DNA of 64,000 nucleotides, from NCBI RefSeq assembly GCF_002804065.1, contig NZ_CP024955.1, forward strand, positions 2,542,001-2,606,000. The letters are read 5' to 3'. The stretch comes from Kyrpidia spormannii. GTDB taxonomy: Bacteria > Bacillota > Bacilli > Kyrpidiales > Kyrpidiaceae. Both the position numbers and the translations under genes were made by a program. Shown piece after piece: positions 44,853-54,676 of the stretch (its first letter is position 1; every line of letters starts with the position of its first letter). A model generated the notes under the pieces. It was not told the DNA's origin and searched no databases. It saw only the letters and a list, made by a program, of their open reading frames with translations.

Positions 44853-45428
44853 TCAACCGAGGACTTGATGAACGCCGACGAGAATGAGCAAGAATCCGGC
44901 GACCAGAGAGGAATATTTACCGAGCAGTCGTGCGAAGACCCCCACGCCAATCAGGTTCCCAAACCAGATCATGATATATCCCCACATCGAAATGACCGCG
45001 GTTGTCGTCCAAATGGTCGTGGCGTTTGAAACCGTCCCACCAAAAGCACTGACAACATTTGTGAAAGACAATGCAAGACCGAGCAGTGCTCCCTGCTTCC
45101 AGTTTGGTCGTGTTTGAATCTTGACTTTTCCAGTGTGTCGGGAGATACGCGGATGAACGTATCCGGAATACCAGAAAAACAACCCTATACAAGCGAGTGC
45201 GATACAGGATGCCCACCCAGCTTGTTCGGCAGTGAAGTAATGAGAGATCAGCTTACCGGCGTACGCACCGAGAAATGCGGTGCAAAAACCAACGCCATTG
45301 ACGACCGCATTAACCCGGTGAGGAAATTTGATTTTTTGACTTCCGTACGCGATTCCCACACCACAGTTGTCAAAATTCGCTCCGATGCCAATGAGATTTG
45401 CCGTAATGAACGCATTCCACCAGCTCAT
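44853..45428 (-). CDS. MntP/YtaF-like cation efflux protein
   Basis: About 191 residues from ATG 45428 behind GGGAGGGG. Six helices with two pseudo-repeats: IGIGANFDNCGVGIAYG in the first and ALSFTNVVSAFGGTVSNAT in the second. The Asp in NFDN is the usual MntP site, but the matching Asp of the second repeat is replaced by Asn/Ser (TNVVS). May export Mn2+ or act in sporulation like YtaF. Confidence 0.7.
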   Translation of the reverse strand: MSWWNAFITANLIGIGANFDNCGVGIAYGSQKIKFPHRVNAVVNGVGFCTAFLGAYAGKLISHYFTAEQAGWASCIALACIGLFFWYSGYVHPRISRHTGKVKIQTRPNWKQGALLGLALSFTNVVSAFGGTVSNATTIWTTTAVISMWGYIMIWFGNLIGVGVFARLLGKYSSLVAGFLLILVGVHQVLG

Positions 45429-45531
45429 TTTCCCGACCCCTCCCATGACACTTCTGATAGCCCTTGCCACGATATGAGGCTGGGCCGGCTCGTGTATGGG
45501 ACAGGAGGATCAAGACATGTACCTGTTTTTC

Positions 45532-45680
45532 GTTGACCTCCTCACCCCTTTTGGCGGGGGATTCCTTCCTGCCACCAGAGGCCTTGTTGCACCCCTTGGA
45601 TCGGTCGAACGACCGACTCCCCGGCTCTACACCGGAGAACAGGCGATCCGGGCCAGTCCAGCCCTTAATATGTTCATCGC
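45532..45680 (-). ncRNA. Putative omega-RNA of the IS1341-type TnpB
   Basis: From the last tnpB codons through the right end, with stems GGTCGTTCGACC-like and CCCCCGCCAAAAGGGG near the end. The guide would be the host bases after the terminal TCAA(C), starting GAAAAACAGG. Position-based call. Confidence 0.5.
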
Positions 45681-46826
45681 TCCCACTGTGTCGGCATTGC
45701 CCTCATACCCGCACCTCTCGCATCGGAATGTCGATTGCGTCGGCCGATTCGCCGGGCTTTTGTGCCCACATTCCGGAACCGGACAAGTCTGGCTCGTGTA
45801 CGGGGCCGGTACGGCCCCCAGCCAGCCTCCCAACCAGTGGAGCTTGTAGCCCAAGAACGTTTGAAACATGAACCACCCTTGGTCCAGGATCGCTTTGTTC
45901 AGCCCGCTCTTCGCCCGCACGTTCTTTCCCGGATTCTCCCTCGTCCCCTTGGCCGACTTGCTCATGTTCTGGATCCGCAAATCCTCCACAAACACCATCG
46001 CGTGGGTTTTGCTGATGGCCGTGGAGGTCTTGTGCAGAAAATCCCGCCGGGCATTCGCGATATGCGCATGAAGACGCTGAATCCTTGCTTTTTGCTTTTG
46101 CCAGTTTCGCGAGAACCGTTTCTTCCGCGACAACTTCCGCATTTCCCAAGCCAGTTTCGTTTCGTGCCGACGGAACCATCCCGGCGCATCGACAAACGTG
46201 CCGTCCGACAACGCCGCAAAATGCACAATTCCCCGGTCGATCCCCACAGCCGACTCCGACGGGTGAACCGGCTCCGGCACGTCGATCTCCGTCTGGAAAG
46301 AGATGAACCAGTGCCCGGCTTGCCATGTTACCGTGGCATTCCGAATCGTCCCATCGATGGTCCGGGACTTGCGGAACTTCACCCACCCGATCTTGGGCAG
46401 GAAAACCTTTGGCAAGACACACCGCCCGTCTGCATCCTTAGTCGACAGGTTGAGCTTGATCTGTTTCGGGTCCGGAAAGCGCAGGCCCGCCTCGTCCCCG
46501 TTCTTTTTCTTGAAGGTCGGGAAGCGCGCCGGGTTGGACTTGTCAAACGCCGCCCGGATTGCCCGATCCAGGAACTTGAGCGTCCATTGCAAAGGGTGCA
46601 CAGGGGCGTTGGCCAAAAAACCGTATTCCTCGCTGTGTCTCCAGAGTGTCAGGAGCCGGGCAAGCTCCTCATACGAGAGTAAAGGGTACCCGGCCTCCAG
46701 CCGCCCCTTTTGCAAGGCCAGCGCCTTGTTCCAGACCAACCGCGCACATCCCCGGTAACGGGTGAGGCACTGGGATTGTTCGGTTGTGGGTTCCAAACGG
46801 AATCGAAAGGACTTGAGAATTTTCAT
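45627..46826 (-). CDS. tnpB: RNA-guided nuclease TnpB (IS1341 type)
   Basis: About 399 residues from ATG 46826 (MKILKSFRFRLEPTTEQ). RuvC-I GIDRGIVHFAAL, RuvC-II VFVEDLRIQNMSK, zinc finger CPVPEC...CERC, RuvC-III NADTVGAMNIL. Catalytic triad present and frame intact. Confidence 0.92.
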   Translation of the reverse strand: MKILKSFRFRLEPTTEQSQCLTRYRGCARLVWNKALALQKGRLEAGYPLLSYEELARLLTLWRHSEEYGFLANAPVHPLQWTLKFLDRAIRAAFDKSNPARFPTFKKKNGDEAGLRFPDPKQIKLNLSTKDADGRCVLPKVFLPKIGWVKFRKSRTIDGTIRNATVTWQAGHWFISFQTEIDVPEPVHPSESAVGIDRGIVHFAALSDGTFVDAPGWFRRHETKLAWEMRKLSRKKRFSRNWQKQKARIQRLHAHIANARRDFLHKTSTAISKTHAMVFVEDLRIQNMSKSAKGTRENPGKNVRAKSGLNKAILDQGWFMFQTFLGYKLHWLGGWLGAVPAPYTSQTCPVPECGHKSPANRPTQSTFRCERCGYEGNADTVGAMNILRAGLARIACSPV

Positions 46827-46908
46827 GGTTCTAGGATACCCCGAATGTTCGAGTCTCGCAAACGCATATTCGCCAAAAGAGCCGCTCTTCCTCTGTCCGC
46901 TCAATGAC

Positions 46909-46953
46909 GCGCCTTATCCTCTTCCTGAAGGAAGAGGATAAGGCGCGTTTTTT
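46909..46953 (+). terminator. Perfect 17-bp hairpin with T-tract, no upstream plus-strand gene
   Basis: GCGCCTTATCCTCTTCC and its exact complement flank a TGAA loop, followed by G and TTTTTT on the plus strand. Looks like a strong intrinsic terminator, but the nearest plus-strand gene is 3.5 kb away. It might be left over from a lost gene or guard the truncated MFS gene from read-through. Confidence 0.65.
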
Positions 46954-47040
46954 CAGATCAAGCTAAGGACGGGAATGAAAAAATACTCGCACCACAGGAC
47001 ACCTTAAGCCCTGCAGTAAGCGGACGGCGGGCAGCCCCCC

Positions 47041-47680
47041 TCAGTTCAACTCGGACTGCTGAACGGAGGCTGGGTGATCCACCGGCAACTTTTTTCGCAG
47101 GGTGAGAATCAAAAGGCCCGCCACAAGAAGAGAAAATGCGAGATATAGATACGCTCCCGTAAAGGAACCCGTCCGGTCTTTGACGAATCCCACGAGATAA
47201 GGACCGACCCATCCCCCCAGATTTCCCACGGAATTGATCAGGCCCACGGCGCCAGCAGCGGCGGCCCCTGACAAGAAAGACGTGGGATACGTCCACCAGA
47301 CTCCCATTCCCACATACACACCGACGGCGCTGACGCAGACCAAAATAAAGCTGAGCAACGGGTTTGCAACAAAGGGCCCGAGTCCCATCCCCACGGTGCC
47401 GATAAACATGGGAATCGCCACGTGCCACCGTTTCTCACCGGTTCGGGCCGAAGAATTGCCGGTGACGATGAAGCCGATCAGCGCCACGGCCATGGGGATG
47501 ACGATGAGCCAACCGATGCTGGCGTTGGACCAACCGGACACCGATTTGAGCACCGTTGGCATCCAAAACCCAAAACCCCAGAATCCTGTAATCCACATGA
47601 AGTAGATAAAACACAGTTCTCGTCTCAACAAAATTGCGCTCGGCGCACCGACGTCAGGGTATTCTCCGGACAGTGGGCTG
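47041..47680 (-). pseudogene. C-terminal half of an MFS (anion:cation symporter type) transporter
   Basis: LRRELCFIYFMWITGFWGFG then FWMPTVLKSVSGWSNASIGW resembles the start of the second six-helix bundle of ACS-family MFS carriers; six helices follow and the stop is normal. The first six helices are missing, and the sequence upstream (47680-47760) is unrelated, so the gene is 5'-truncated. Confidence 0.7.
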
Positions 47681-47762
47681 AATCCCCTCTGTGTGCCCAG
47701 ACAGTAAACGATACATCTTCCAAAAGAAATCCCTCCGCGCCATGGATACATTTTCCTGTAAA

Positions 47763-47810
47763 CAAAAAGAGAGTTGAGGCCCGCTTCCTGAAGGCTCCAA
47801 CTCCCTCTCT
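47763..47810 (-). terminator. Terminator of the eut operon
   Basis: On the minus strand AGAGAGGGAGTTGGAGCC pairs with GGCCTCAACTCTCT and is followed by TTTTGTTT. It lies about 100 bp after the last eut-locus gene. Confidence 0.75.
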
Positions 47811-47906
47811 GTTCTCAGGGAAATCATCGATTCACTTTTATTAAAAGTATACCGAGAACGGAGCAAACTCGCAACTATTTTGTCGCTGATTTCATGGGTG
47901 TTCTTG

Positions 47907-48890
47907 TCACTCCATCCGAAGACTTTCCCGGAGAGATTCCATGGATTGAACCAGCGCGTCCGTCATGCCGGCCACCTCGCGAATTCGCCGGTCCTGACCG
48001 GCGGCGGCCTCGAGAACAACGCTCATGTCCCCGATACTTTGGGAGACCGCACCGACAAGGGAGTGCAACTCATCCCGAATGTGGCCGGCGGATTCGTGCA
48101 CCTGTTCGGATAAACGGCGGATTTCGTCGGCAATGACCCGGAATCCCAGACCGGACGATCCGGCCCGGGCAGCTTCCAGACCCGCGTTAAGGCCCAGGAT
48201 TTTCGTCTGATTCGCCACCTTTTGTACGAATTGGGTGAGTTCCTGAACTCCCCGAAGGCGGTGTTGCACATCTTCAGACGACGCTTCAAGCTGTTTATAC
48301 CGGCCGATGAAGGCGTCGTGGGCACGGCTGAGATCCGCCGTGGCTGAAGCGAGAGCCGCACTGACTTCGGCAACCCGGCCGCCGATCGACTGAACCTGGA
48401 CCAATACCCTCTGCAGGTGCGCCCGGCTTTCCTCCGCAGCCCGCCGGGCTTCAGCTTCACGGAGGACCTTTTCCATGTCCCGCTCGACGATGAGGCTACC
48501 GATGGTTCGCCCGTCTCCCCCCGTGAGCGGCACAACATCCTGGCGAACGCGGGTGCCTTCTTGACTGACCGCCTCAATGCCGTAGGCCGGCCGCCCGGTC
48601 CGGTGGACCTCAATGACCGCCGGCTCCTGTTCCATCCGGGCCGTCTGACCCACGGGAGACTCCCGATACAAGGACCGAGTCACACTTGGACGACCGTGGG
48701 CGACCACCAGTGCCGTTTCCGCATCCAACGGCATATCGATAAAGATGTCTGCCTGTACAGCGTCCGCAATAAGAGGTAACCAATCAACCAGCGCTTCCAG
48801 GCGCCTCCGGTCTTCTTCGGATATCTCTGTTGACCCCGGCAGCGATTGTAAGAGCCTGGGACGCTGCGTTTCCTCCCGCATGCTTAACAC
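47907..48890 (-). CDS. Soluble methyl-accepting-type protein with EutW-like sensor domain
   Basis: About 327 residues without membrane helices. The N-terminal 140 residues ([20 protein letters not shown] ... [20 protein letters not shown] ... [20 protein letters not shown]) match the N-terminal sensor module of EutW in this window (LQLIADLTQANVFVDCPLPS ... PVVGKIAF-like ... VVPIKNDKGETIGSLILEQD). Then a coiled coil and a short MCP hairpin, [20 protein letters not shown] and [12 protein letters not shown]. Starts inside the mdh stop (GTG 48890 or ATG 48881, ribosome site AAGGAG). It probably couples the eut signal to chemotaxis. Confidence 0.8.
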   Translation of the reverse strand: MLSMREETQRPRLLQSLPGSTEISEEDRRRLEALVDWLPLIADAVQADIFIDMPLDAETALVVAHGRPSVTRSLYRESPVGQTARMEQEPAVIEVHRTGRPAYGIEAVSQEGTRVRQDVVPLTGGDGRTIGSLIVERDMEKVLREAEARRAAEESRAHLQRVLVQVQSIGGRVAEVSAALASATADLSRAHDAFIGRYKQLEASSEDVQHRLRGVQELTQFVQKVANQTKILGLNAGLEAARAGSSGLGFRVIADEIRRLSEQVHESAGHIRDELHSLVGAVSQSIGDMSVVLEAAAGQDRRIREVAGMTDALVQSMESLRESLRME

Positions 48891-49840
48891 CAAACTCCTT
48901 CACTTTTGAGATGATCCCGGGCCGCGGCCACGGCCCTGCGAATGGTCTCCGCCGATCGGTTCAAGGCCGCAAGCTCCCCGTCATCCAGATTCAGTTCGAT
49001 CATCCGCTCGACTCCGTCGCCGCCAAGCACCGCGGGAACGCCGAAGTAGATATCGGACAGTCCATATTGCCCGTTGAGGTAAACGGACATGGGCAAGATG
49101 CGCTTGCGGTCCTCAAGCACCGATTGAACCATTTGAACGGTGGAAGCGGCCGGAGCATAATAAGCGCTCCCTTGTTTCAAGAGGGAGACGATCTCCGCCC
49201 CGCCCCGCTTGGTGCGTTCCACAATCTCCCTCAGCCGAGTCTGCGGAATCAGGTGATCCACCGGGACACAGCCGACATAGGCGTATCGAACCAAAGGAAC
49301 CATTTCGTCCCCGTGACCACCCAGTACGTACGCGTGAACGTCTTCCCCGGCAACTCCCAGCTCCTGGGCAATGAAAGTACGAAACCGGGACGAATCCAAC
49401 ACCCCGGACTGGCCGTAGACTCGGTTAGGGGGAAAACCCGACGCCCGAAGAGCTATGTAACACATGACATCCAGAGGGTTGCTCACCACGACAATGTGAG
49501 CCCGCGGAGAATAAGCGGCTGCCTGTTTTGCCGCCTCCCAGACAATCCGAGCGTTGGTTGCCGTGAGATCCTCTCGGCTCATGCCGGGCCTGCGGGCCAC
49601 GCCCGCCGTGATCACCACCACATCGGAATCGGCCGTATCTCTGTAGTGGGCGGTGCCTTTTACGTCATACGCCCATCCTTCCACCGGGCCCGACTGAAGA
49701 AGATCAAGAGCCTTCCCCGCCGCAAGACCTTCCACGACATCCATCAGAACCACATTTCCCAGCCCTTTGACCAACAGGCCGTGAGCCACCGCGGCCCCCA
49801 CATTCCCGGCACCAATTACTGTGATTTTCCTCCGTCTCAT
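48884..49840 (-). CDS. mdh: Malate (lactate/malate-type) dehydrogenase in the eut operon
   Basis: 318 residues. NAD loop [12 protein letters not shown] (about 8-19), Asp at the end of strand 2 (LMDVVEG), substrate loop [13 protein letters not shown] whose Arg pair is typical of malate dehydrogenase, catalytic His in [12 protein letters not shown]. Located 21 bp after the permease gene and before the MCP-like gene, so co-expressed with the microcompartment. No encapsulation helix is seen at either end. It could oxidise EutE-derived NADH or pull acetyl-CoA into the TCA cycle; role inferred. Confidence 0.88.
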   Translation of the reverse strand: MRRRKITVIGAGNVGAAVAHGLLVKGLGNVVLMDVVEGLAAGKALDLLQSGPVEGWAYDVKGTAHYRDTADSDVVVITAGVARRPGMSREDLTATNARIVWEAAKQAAAYSPRAHIVVVSNPLDVMCYIALRASGFPPNRVYGQSGVLDSSRFRTFIAQELGVAGEDVHAYVLGGHGDEMVPLVRYAYVGCVPVDHLIPQTRLREIVERTKRGGAEIVSLLKQGSAYYAPAASTVQMVQSVLEDRKRILPMSVYLNGQYGLSDIYFGVPAVLGGDGVERMIELNLDDGELAALNRSAETIRRAVAAARDHLKSEGVWC

Positions 49841-49861
49841 TGGCCCACCCCCCTCAGCGGG

Positions 49862-51442
49862 CTAAGCCGACTGGCGAATGCGTTCGCGCACTTTCGCATA
49901 AGTACCGAGATGCGGGCCTGCAAATTGCTTCCTGATACTCACCACGTACCAAATCGTCAACAGGGCGAACACCGTCGCAAAAGTCGTTCCGGTCGCGTAA
50001 TGCAGTGTAAAATTATCCGTTAATTGTACATCGCTGGGAGCGATCACGAAAAGCACCGTGATAAAAGCGACCCAAAGAACGGCCAGGGTATTCACAATGG
50101 GACTCCAGCGTCCGAGATGCCAGGGGCCATTGTCTTCCATGCTCCACGCACCTCTCCACTGGGCCCGCAATTTGAGCAACAGAGGAATGGCGTAGGAGCC
50201 GTACAAGCCGATCGTGCTGATCGATGTCACCACAGCATACACATTGTCGGCCAGAGCGCAACAGAACGCCAGGACCACGCTCAGCCAGATGGCCGCAGCC
50301 GGTGTGCGAAACTTCGGACTGACCCGCGACCACAGATAGGCAAACGGCATCCCGTTGTCTCGGGAGAAGGCATACATCATTCTTGAAATCGACGTCACCG
50401 AAGAAAGGCCGCAGAACCACATGGCGAGGGTGACCATCCAAAGCACAGCCTTCCCGAAAGCGCCGCCCATGGCCTGTTCGATGACCGTCATGAATCCGTT
50501 TCCGCCGGCGGCCGCCACGGCATTCGGATCTTTGATCGAAAGAGTGACCAAAACCAACATCAGATAGCCGAATATACTGGACACGGCCACCGACAGGTAC
50601 ACGCCCCAAGGGGATTTGACCCGGGACTCCACCGTCTCTTCACTGGTATGGGCCGACGCATCGTATCCGGTGTAGGTCCATTGAGCCTGGAGAAGGCCGA
50701 ATAGAAAGGCGAGCCAGTAAGGCACCCCAGGACCTGTTGCGGTCGAGAATCCCGTTTCAAACATATACGAGACATTTCGATCGGGTCCAAAATACACCAA
50801 GGCCGCAATCAACGCCCCGACGCCGATCATGTGGTACAAAGCCGACACGTCATTCAGTTTGGCCACCACCCGAATCCCCACATGATTCAAAACGGCGTGA
50901 CTGAGCAGAATCACCGCATACACCGCCAGCATCTGTGCCTTGGTCGGCTCGCCAAACAGAAGCGTCGACGCGAAAGTCGCGCACCCGAAATCAATCCCCG
51001 CCACAATGGTCACTTGACCCACCATGTTGAACCAGGCCGCATACCACCCCCACCCGGGACCACCCAAAATGGAGGCCCAATGATAAATGGCACCCGAGGT
51101 GGGAATGGCGGACGCCAACTCCGCCATCGAAGCGGCCACCATGAGGACGAAAATCGTCACCAAGGGCCAGCCGATGCCCATGACGGCTGGGCCGCCCTGG
51201 TTAAAACCATACCCGTACAAAGTCACCGCCCCGGTCAGAATCGAGATGATGGAGAATGAAATGGCGAAGTTGGAAAAACCACCCATATCCCTCAGAAGTT
51301 CCTGTTTATATCCAAAGGAAGCCAGCTCCCCGTCACCGTTTCCCGAACGGCGGGATTCCTGTACACTTCGATTGGCCCTATAACCGATACCCAGCATAAC
51401 GACCAGGGCAATCACCACCAACAACACACCAAGGACCATCAC
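49862..51442 (-). CDS. APC superfamily permease, probable ethanolamine importer
   Basis: 526 residues, about 12-13 helices. An extra N-terminal helix is followed by the APC core: MGGFSNFAISFSIISILTGA, GWPLVTIFVLMVAASMAELA, and TYTGYDASAHTSEETVESRV in the loop after helix 6, as in amino-acid/choline permeases of the AmaT/HnmT group. It stands where eutH is found in other eut loci. Substrate is inferred from the locus. Confidence 0.8.
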   Translation of the reverse strand: MMVLGVLLVVIALVVMLGIGYRANRSVQESRRSGNGDGELASFGYKQELLRDMGGFSNFAISFSIISILTGAVTLYGYGFNQGGPAVMGIGWPLVTIFVLMVAASMAELASAIPTSGAIYHWASILGGPGWGWYAAWFNMVGQVTIVAGIDFGCATFASTLLFGEPTKAQMLAVYAVILLSHAVLNHVGIRVVAKLNDVSALYHMIGVGALIAALVYFGPDRNVSYMFETGFSTATGPGVPYWLAFLFGLLQAQWTYTGYDASAHTSEETVESRVKSPWGVYLSVAVSSIFGYLMLVLVTLSIKDPNAVAAAGGNGFMTVIEQAMGGAFGKAVLWMVTLAMWFCGLSSVTSISRMMYAFSRDNGMPFAYLWSRVSPKFRTPAAAIWLSVVLAFCCALADNVYAVVTSISTIGLYGSYAIPLLLKLRAQWRGAWSMEDNGPWHLGRWSPIVNTLAVLWVAFITVLFVIAPSDVQLTDNFTLHYATGTTFATVFALLTIWYVVSIRKQFAGPHLGTYAKVRERIRQSA

Positions 51443-51492
51443 TCATCCCTTCCTTTTTTGAAATCCCCCGGAACTCGACCGTTCCCCGCGAT

Positions 51493-51765
51493 TTACCCTC
51501 GTCGTGGATACACCGTGGCCACTTCCTCATGGGGACGGGGAATGACGTGGGCGGCCACCAAGTGCCCGACCCGAGCCGCCGCGGCCGCTCCGGCTTGCAC
51601 CGCGGCCTTCACCGCACCCACATCCCCCTCCACCATCACCGTCACCAATGCCGCATCCACCTGTTCCCGGCCGATCAGCCGTACATCCGCCGCTTTTGCC
51701 ATGGCGTCCGCCGCCTCCACCGCCCCCACGAATCCCCGTGTTTCCACCAGCCCCAACGCCACCAC
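51493..51765 (-). CDS. BMC-H shell protein, second EutM-like paralogue
   Basis: 90 residues from a GTG (51765 or 51762) behind AAAAAGGGGGC. Canonical BMC fold: [51 protein letters not shown]. The pore loop, usually GSG or GGG, here reads DAA (QVDAALVTV), which should change or block the central pore. A longer start at 51846 would overlap eutN and is not family-like. Confidence 0.88.
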   Translation of the reverse strand: MVALGLVETRGFVGAVEAADAMAKAADVRLIGREQVDAALVTVMVEGDVGAVKAAVQAGAAAAARVGHLVAAHVIPRPHEEVATVYPRRG

Positions 51766-51772
51766 GGCACAT

Positions 51773-52039
51773 TCAGCCCCCTTTTTCCACCGAATCCACG
51801 ATCCCGATGACAGCGGCGTCAATGGGCCACTGTTCCCCGTACACAAGCCGGGCGGAGCTTCCCTGAGTCACGATCACCATGTCGCCCAACCCTGCCCCCA
51901 CCCGGTCGGCCGCCACCACGGGTTCCCCCCGTCCTTGTCCATCGGGCCCGTGGGGCTGTACCACGAGGAACTTGATCCCCACGAGAACTTCTTCCTTCCG
52001 GGTCGCCCATACGTTTCCGACCACACGCCCGATAATCAT
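51773..52039 (-). CDS. eutN: EutN/CcmL pentamer vertex protein
   Basis: 88 residues from ATG 52039 ([17 protein letters not shown]). [30 protein letters not shown] and SSARLVYG are the BMC-P motifs. It closes the vertices of the shell. Overlaps the upstream gene by 4 bp. Confidence 0.93.
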   Translation of the reverse strand: MIIGRVVGNVWATRKEEVLVGIKFLVVQPHGPDGQGRGEPVVAADRVGAGLGDMVIVTQGSSARLVYGEQWPIDAAVIGIVDSVEKGG

Positions 52040-52788
52040 CGATCCGCCCTCTCTCCACCTTCCATAATCTTCAGTGCCACACTCTGATCCCGTAGCCATT
52101 CCCGTGCACCCGGAGTCAGCCTCACACCTTGCGGGAGCACCAGTTCGTCCCCCGGCTGCAACCGCCTCCTGGCCAAGTCCTTGACCGTCCAATATGTCGC
52201 CCGGCTCACCCGATATTGAACAGATTCGATACTTCGGGATTCGGCGGAGAGGTCAGATATGTTCATGCGTCCGAACCGGTCGGCTGGGGGACGCCAGCCC
52301 GTAACGAACTCCTCCCAGCAAACCACGTCCACACCGTAGTGCTGCAACGCTTCAGCGTAATCCCGCAACAATTTCAGGTAGGGACGGACGGAAGCCTCGG
52401 GCCGAAAGATGACCGACAGCTGCGGATTCAGAACCATGCTGACCGGCATGGAGGCCAGAAGTGCTTTCGCCAACAGTGCGCCGGCGCGATCCGTCGTCAA
52501 TCCCAACGCTCCGCGGACCAGAATCGATTGATCGCACGGGCCGACGACCAGACATTCGGCTTGTTTCAGCAAGGATTCCGCGTCGGGATCCCGACCGTCG
52601 ACGATGACCGCTTCCCCGGACTTCTGAAGCACAGACTTGATTTCAGCCGACAACTCCTGCTCTTCCGGGCTTGGCGCCTGTCCCGGCAACCAAACAATCT
52701 GTAAACTCCCGTCTGCTGAATCCCCGGGGAAGCCTCGACGTTGCAACGCCTCGATTACGAGGTTGATCAAATCGCGGCGATCAACCAT
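52036..52788 (-). CDS. Ethanolamine utilisation protein, TIGR02536-like, unknown function
   Basis: 250 residues. Flavoprotein-like or Rossmann-like alternation in the first half (ESLLKQAECLVVGPCDQSIL, ALLAKALLASMPVSMVLNPQ); the C-terminus has an SAF-like strand and VKDLARRRLQPGDELVLPQG as in shell-associated eut proteins of Bacillota. It lies between eutM and eutN. Family assignment from memory of the locus type. Function unknown. Confidence 0.6.
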   Translation of the reverse strand: MVDRRDLINLVIEALQRRGFPGDSADGSLQIVWLPGQAPSPEEQELSAEIKSVLQKSGEAVIVDGRDPDAESLLKQAECLVVGPCDQSILVRGALGLTTDRAGALLAKALLASMPVSMVLNPQLSVIFRPEASVRPYLKLLRDYAEALQHYGVDVVCWEEFVTGWRPPADRFGRMNISDLSAESRSIESVQYRVSRATYWTVKDLARRRLQPGDELVLPQGVRLTPGAREWLRDQSVALKIMEGGERADR

Positions 52789-52803
52789 ATGTGATCACTT
52801 CAA

Positions 52804-53094
52804 TCAGGTCTGAGTCACTTTGGGCAAAATCGCCTCCAGCTCCCCGTGCGGCCGAGGAATCACATGAACCGAAACCAACTCCCCGACTCTGCGGGCCGCT
52901 TCGGCGCCCGCTTCGGTGGCCGCCTTGACCGCTCCCACGTCTCCGCGAACCATCACCGTAACCAAACCGCCGCCGACATGCACCTTTCCGATCAGGCGCA
53001 CGTCCGCCGCTTTCACCATCGCGTCCGCCGCTTCCACGGACGCCACCAATCCCCGGGTTTCGATCATGCCGAGTGCCGTCAACTCTCCGGCCAT
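52804..53094 (-). CDS. eutM: BMC-H shell protein EutM
   Basis: 96 residues behind [30 protein letters not shown], then [20 protein letters not shown] with a GGG pore loop, and [16 protein letters not shown]. Main hexagonal facet protein of the microcompartment. About 70% identical by eye to the paralogue at 51493. Confidence 0.94.
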   Translation of the reverse strand: MAGELTALGMIETRGLVASVEAADAMVKAADVRLIGKVHVGGGLVTVMVRGDVGAVKAATEAGAEAARRVGELVSVHVIPRPHGELEAILPKVTQT

Positions 53095-53157
53095 CGTTCA
53101 ACACTCCTTTTGGATCGATTTGTCCTGATCATGAATCCCAGACTTCATTCCGCCGGC

Positions 53158-54672
53158 TCAGGTCCTGTATCCCGCTTTCATCCGCCCCATCACCTCCCGA
53201 ACCACCTCACTGATTTCTTGTTCATTCACATGGGGGACAAGTGGTCCCACCTCTTGAACCACCGCCTTGACCAATTCTTCCTCCGAGGACGCTGCCGCCG
53301 ATCCCCCGATGATCACCTCCTTCGTGCCATAAGCCAGGCGTTTGATGTTCATCAGGTGCTCGACGGTAATGTTGTCCGATGTGATATTGCCGCCGAAGGA
53401 CCCGCATCCCAGCGTCATGGACGGTCGCAGCCCGGTTGTCGCGCCGATCGCTCCCAAAGCAGCCGGAGTATTGACCAACACCCTGGAAACCGGCTTCTGA
53501 AGAAGGAACTCACGAATGATCTCTTCATTCCCGGAGTGAATCACCAACGAATGTCCGCGCCCCCCCAATGCCAACAGATCAATGCAGCACCGGCAGCCCT
53601 CCTCCCAATTCTCCACCGTGTAAAAAGCCAGAACCGGGGACAGCTTTTCCAGAGCAAACGGCACATCCGCGGCGACCCGCGTTTCCTCGCCGATGAGCAG
53701 CTTCGTTCCGGGCGGCACTGTGATCCCGGCCTGAGACGCGATGTACACAGCGGATTTCCCGACAATGCCGCTGTTCAGTTTTCTGGGCGACGGGAAAAGA
53801 ACCTTGGCCACCGCCTCTTTTTCCTCGGGCGACAGCATATAGGCCCCATGCCTTCTGAACTCGCGTATGACCTCTTCGCGAACCCGACGGTCGACAACCA
53901 CCGCCTGCTCCGAAGCGCAGATCGTGCCGTTGTCGAACGTTTTGCTGGTGAAGATGTCCTGCACCGCCCGGGGAACATCCGCACTTTCTTCGATGTACGC
54001 GGGAACGTTACCCGGTCCGACTCCATAGGCCGGTTTCCCGGAACTGTAGGCGGCGCGCACCAATCCGGCTCCGCCCGTGGCCAGGATCAGTTGTATATCG
54101 GGATGTTTCATCAATGCTTCGGTCAACTCCACCGTGGGTTTCTCCACCCAACCGATCAGTCCCCTGGGTGCGCCCGCTCCGTAGGCCGCCTTGGCACAGA
54201 TTTCCGCCGCCCGGATCGTACAACGGGAGGCCGACGGATGGGGGCTGATCACAATCGCATTGCGGGTTTTCAATGCAATCAGACACTTGAAAATAGCTGT
54301 GGACGTCGGGTTCGTGGAAGGAATGACGGCGGCGATGACACCGTAAGGATCGGCGGCCTCAACGACCTTGCGGCGGGGATCTTCCCGGATGATCCCGACC
54401 GTTTTCACATCGCGGATCGAGTCATAAACGTCTCGAGCCGCAAACAGATTCTTCATCGTCTTGTGTTCAACCACTCCGAACCCCGTTTCTTCCACGGCCT
54501 CCCGGGCCAGTGTTTCAGCCTCGGCCTCCGCAGCCTCCGCCGCCGCTTGAACCACCCGATCGACCTGTTCTTGATTGAACCGGGCGAATTCCTCTTGCGC
54601 CGCTTTGGCGGACGCCACCGCGTCCCGAAGCAACTGAAGAGCCACCAAATCCTGATCGATCCGGGCAATCAC
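53158..54672 (-). CDS. eutE: Acetaldehyde dehydrogenase (CoA-acylating)
   Basis: About 504 residues. ALDH fold with catalytic Cys in [12 protein letters not shown] (about 282-293), [35 protein letters not shown], and [20 protein letters not shown] at the end. It resembles the Gram-positive eut (AdhE-like aldehyde domain) type. Converts acetaldehyde, NAD+ and CoA to acetyl-CoA. Start GTG 54672 follows GAGGAGG inside the end of the upstream gene; a start at 54702 is the alternative. Confidence 0.93.
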   Translation of the reverse strand: MIARIDQDLVALQLLRDAVASAKAAQEEFARFNQEQVDRVVQAAAEAAEAEAETLAREAVEETGFGVVEHKTMKNLFAARDVYDSIRDVKTVGIIREDPRRKVVEAADPYGVIAAVIPSTNPTSTAIFKCLIALKTRNAIVISPHPSASRCTIRAAEICAKAAYGAGAPRGLIGWVEKPTVELTEALMKHPDIQLILATGGAGLVRAAYSSGKPAYGVGPGNVPAYIEESADVPRAVQDIFTSKTFDNGTICASEQAVVVDRRVREEVIREFRRHGAYMLSPEEKEAVAKVLFPSPRKLNSGIVGKSAVYIASQAGITVPPGTKLLIGEETRVAADVPFALEKLSPVLAFYTVENWEEGCRCCIDLLALGGRGHSLVIHSGNEEIIREFLLQKPVSRVLVNTPAALGAIGATTGLRPSMTLGCGSFGGNITSDNITVEHLMNIKRLAYGTKEVIIGGSAAASSEEELVKAVVQEVGPLVPHVNEQEISEVVREVMGRMKAGYRT

Positions 54673-54676
54673 CCGC

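Larger units (their letters stand above)
45532..46860 (-). mobile_element. TnpB-only element (IS200/IS605, IS1341-type)
   Basis: One tnpB gene plus a downstream structured tail ending GGGGTGAGGAGGTCAAC, a typical IS605-type right end. No TnpA (Y1) gene. The left end lies somewhere near 46850; its exact base is uncertain. Immobile unless helped in trans. Confidence 0.7.
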
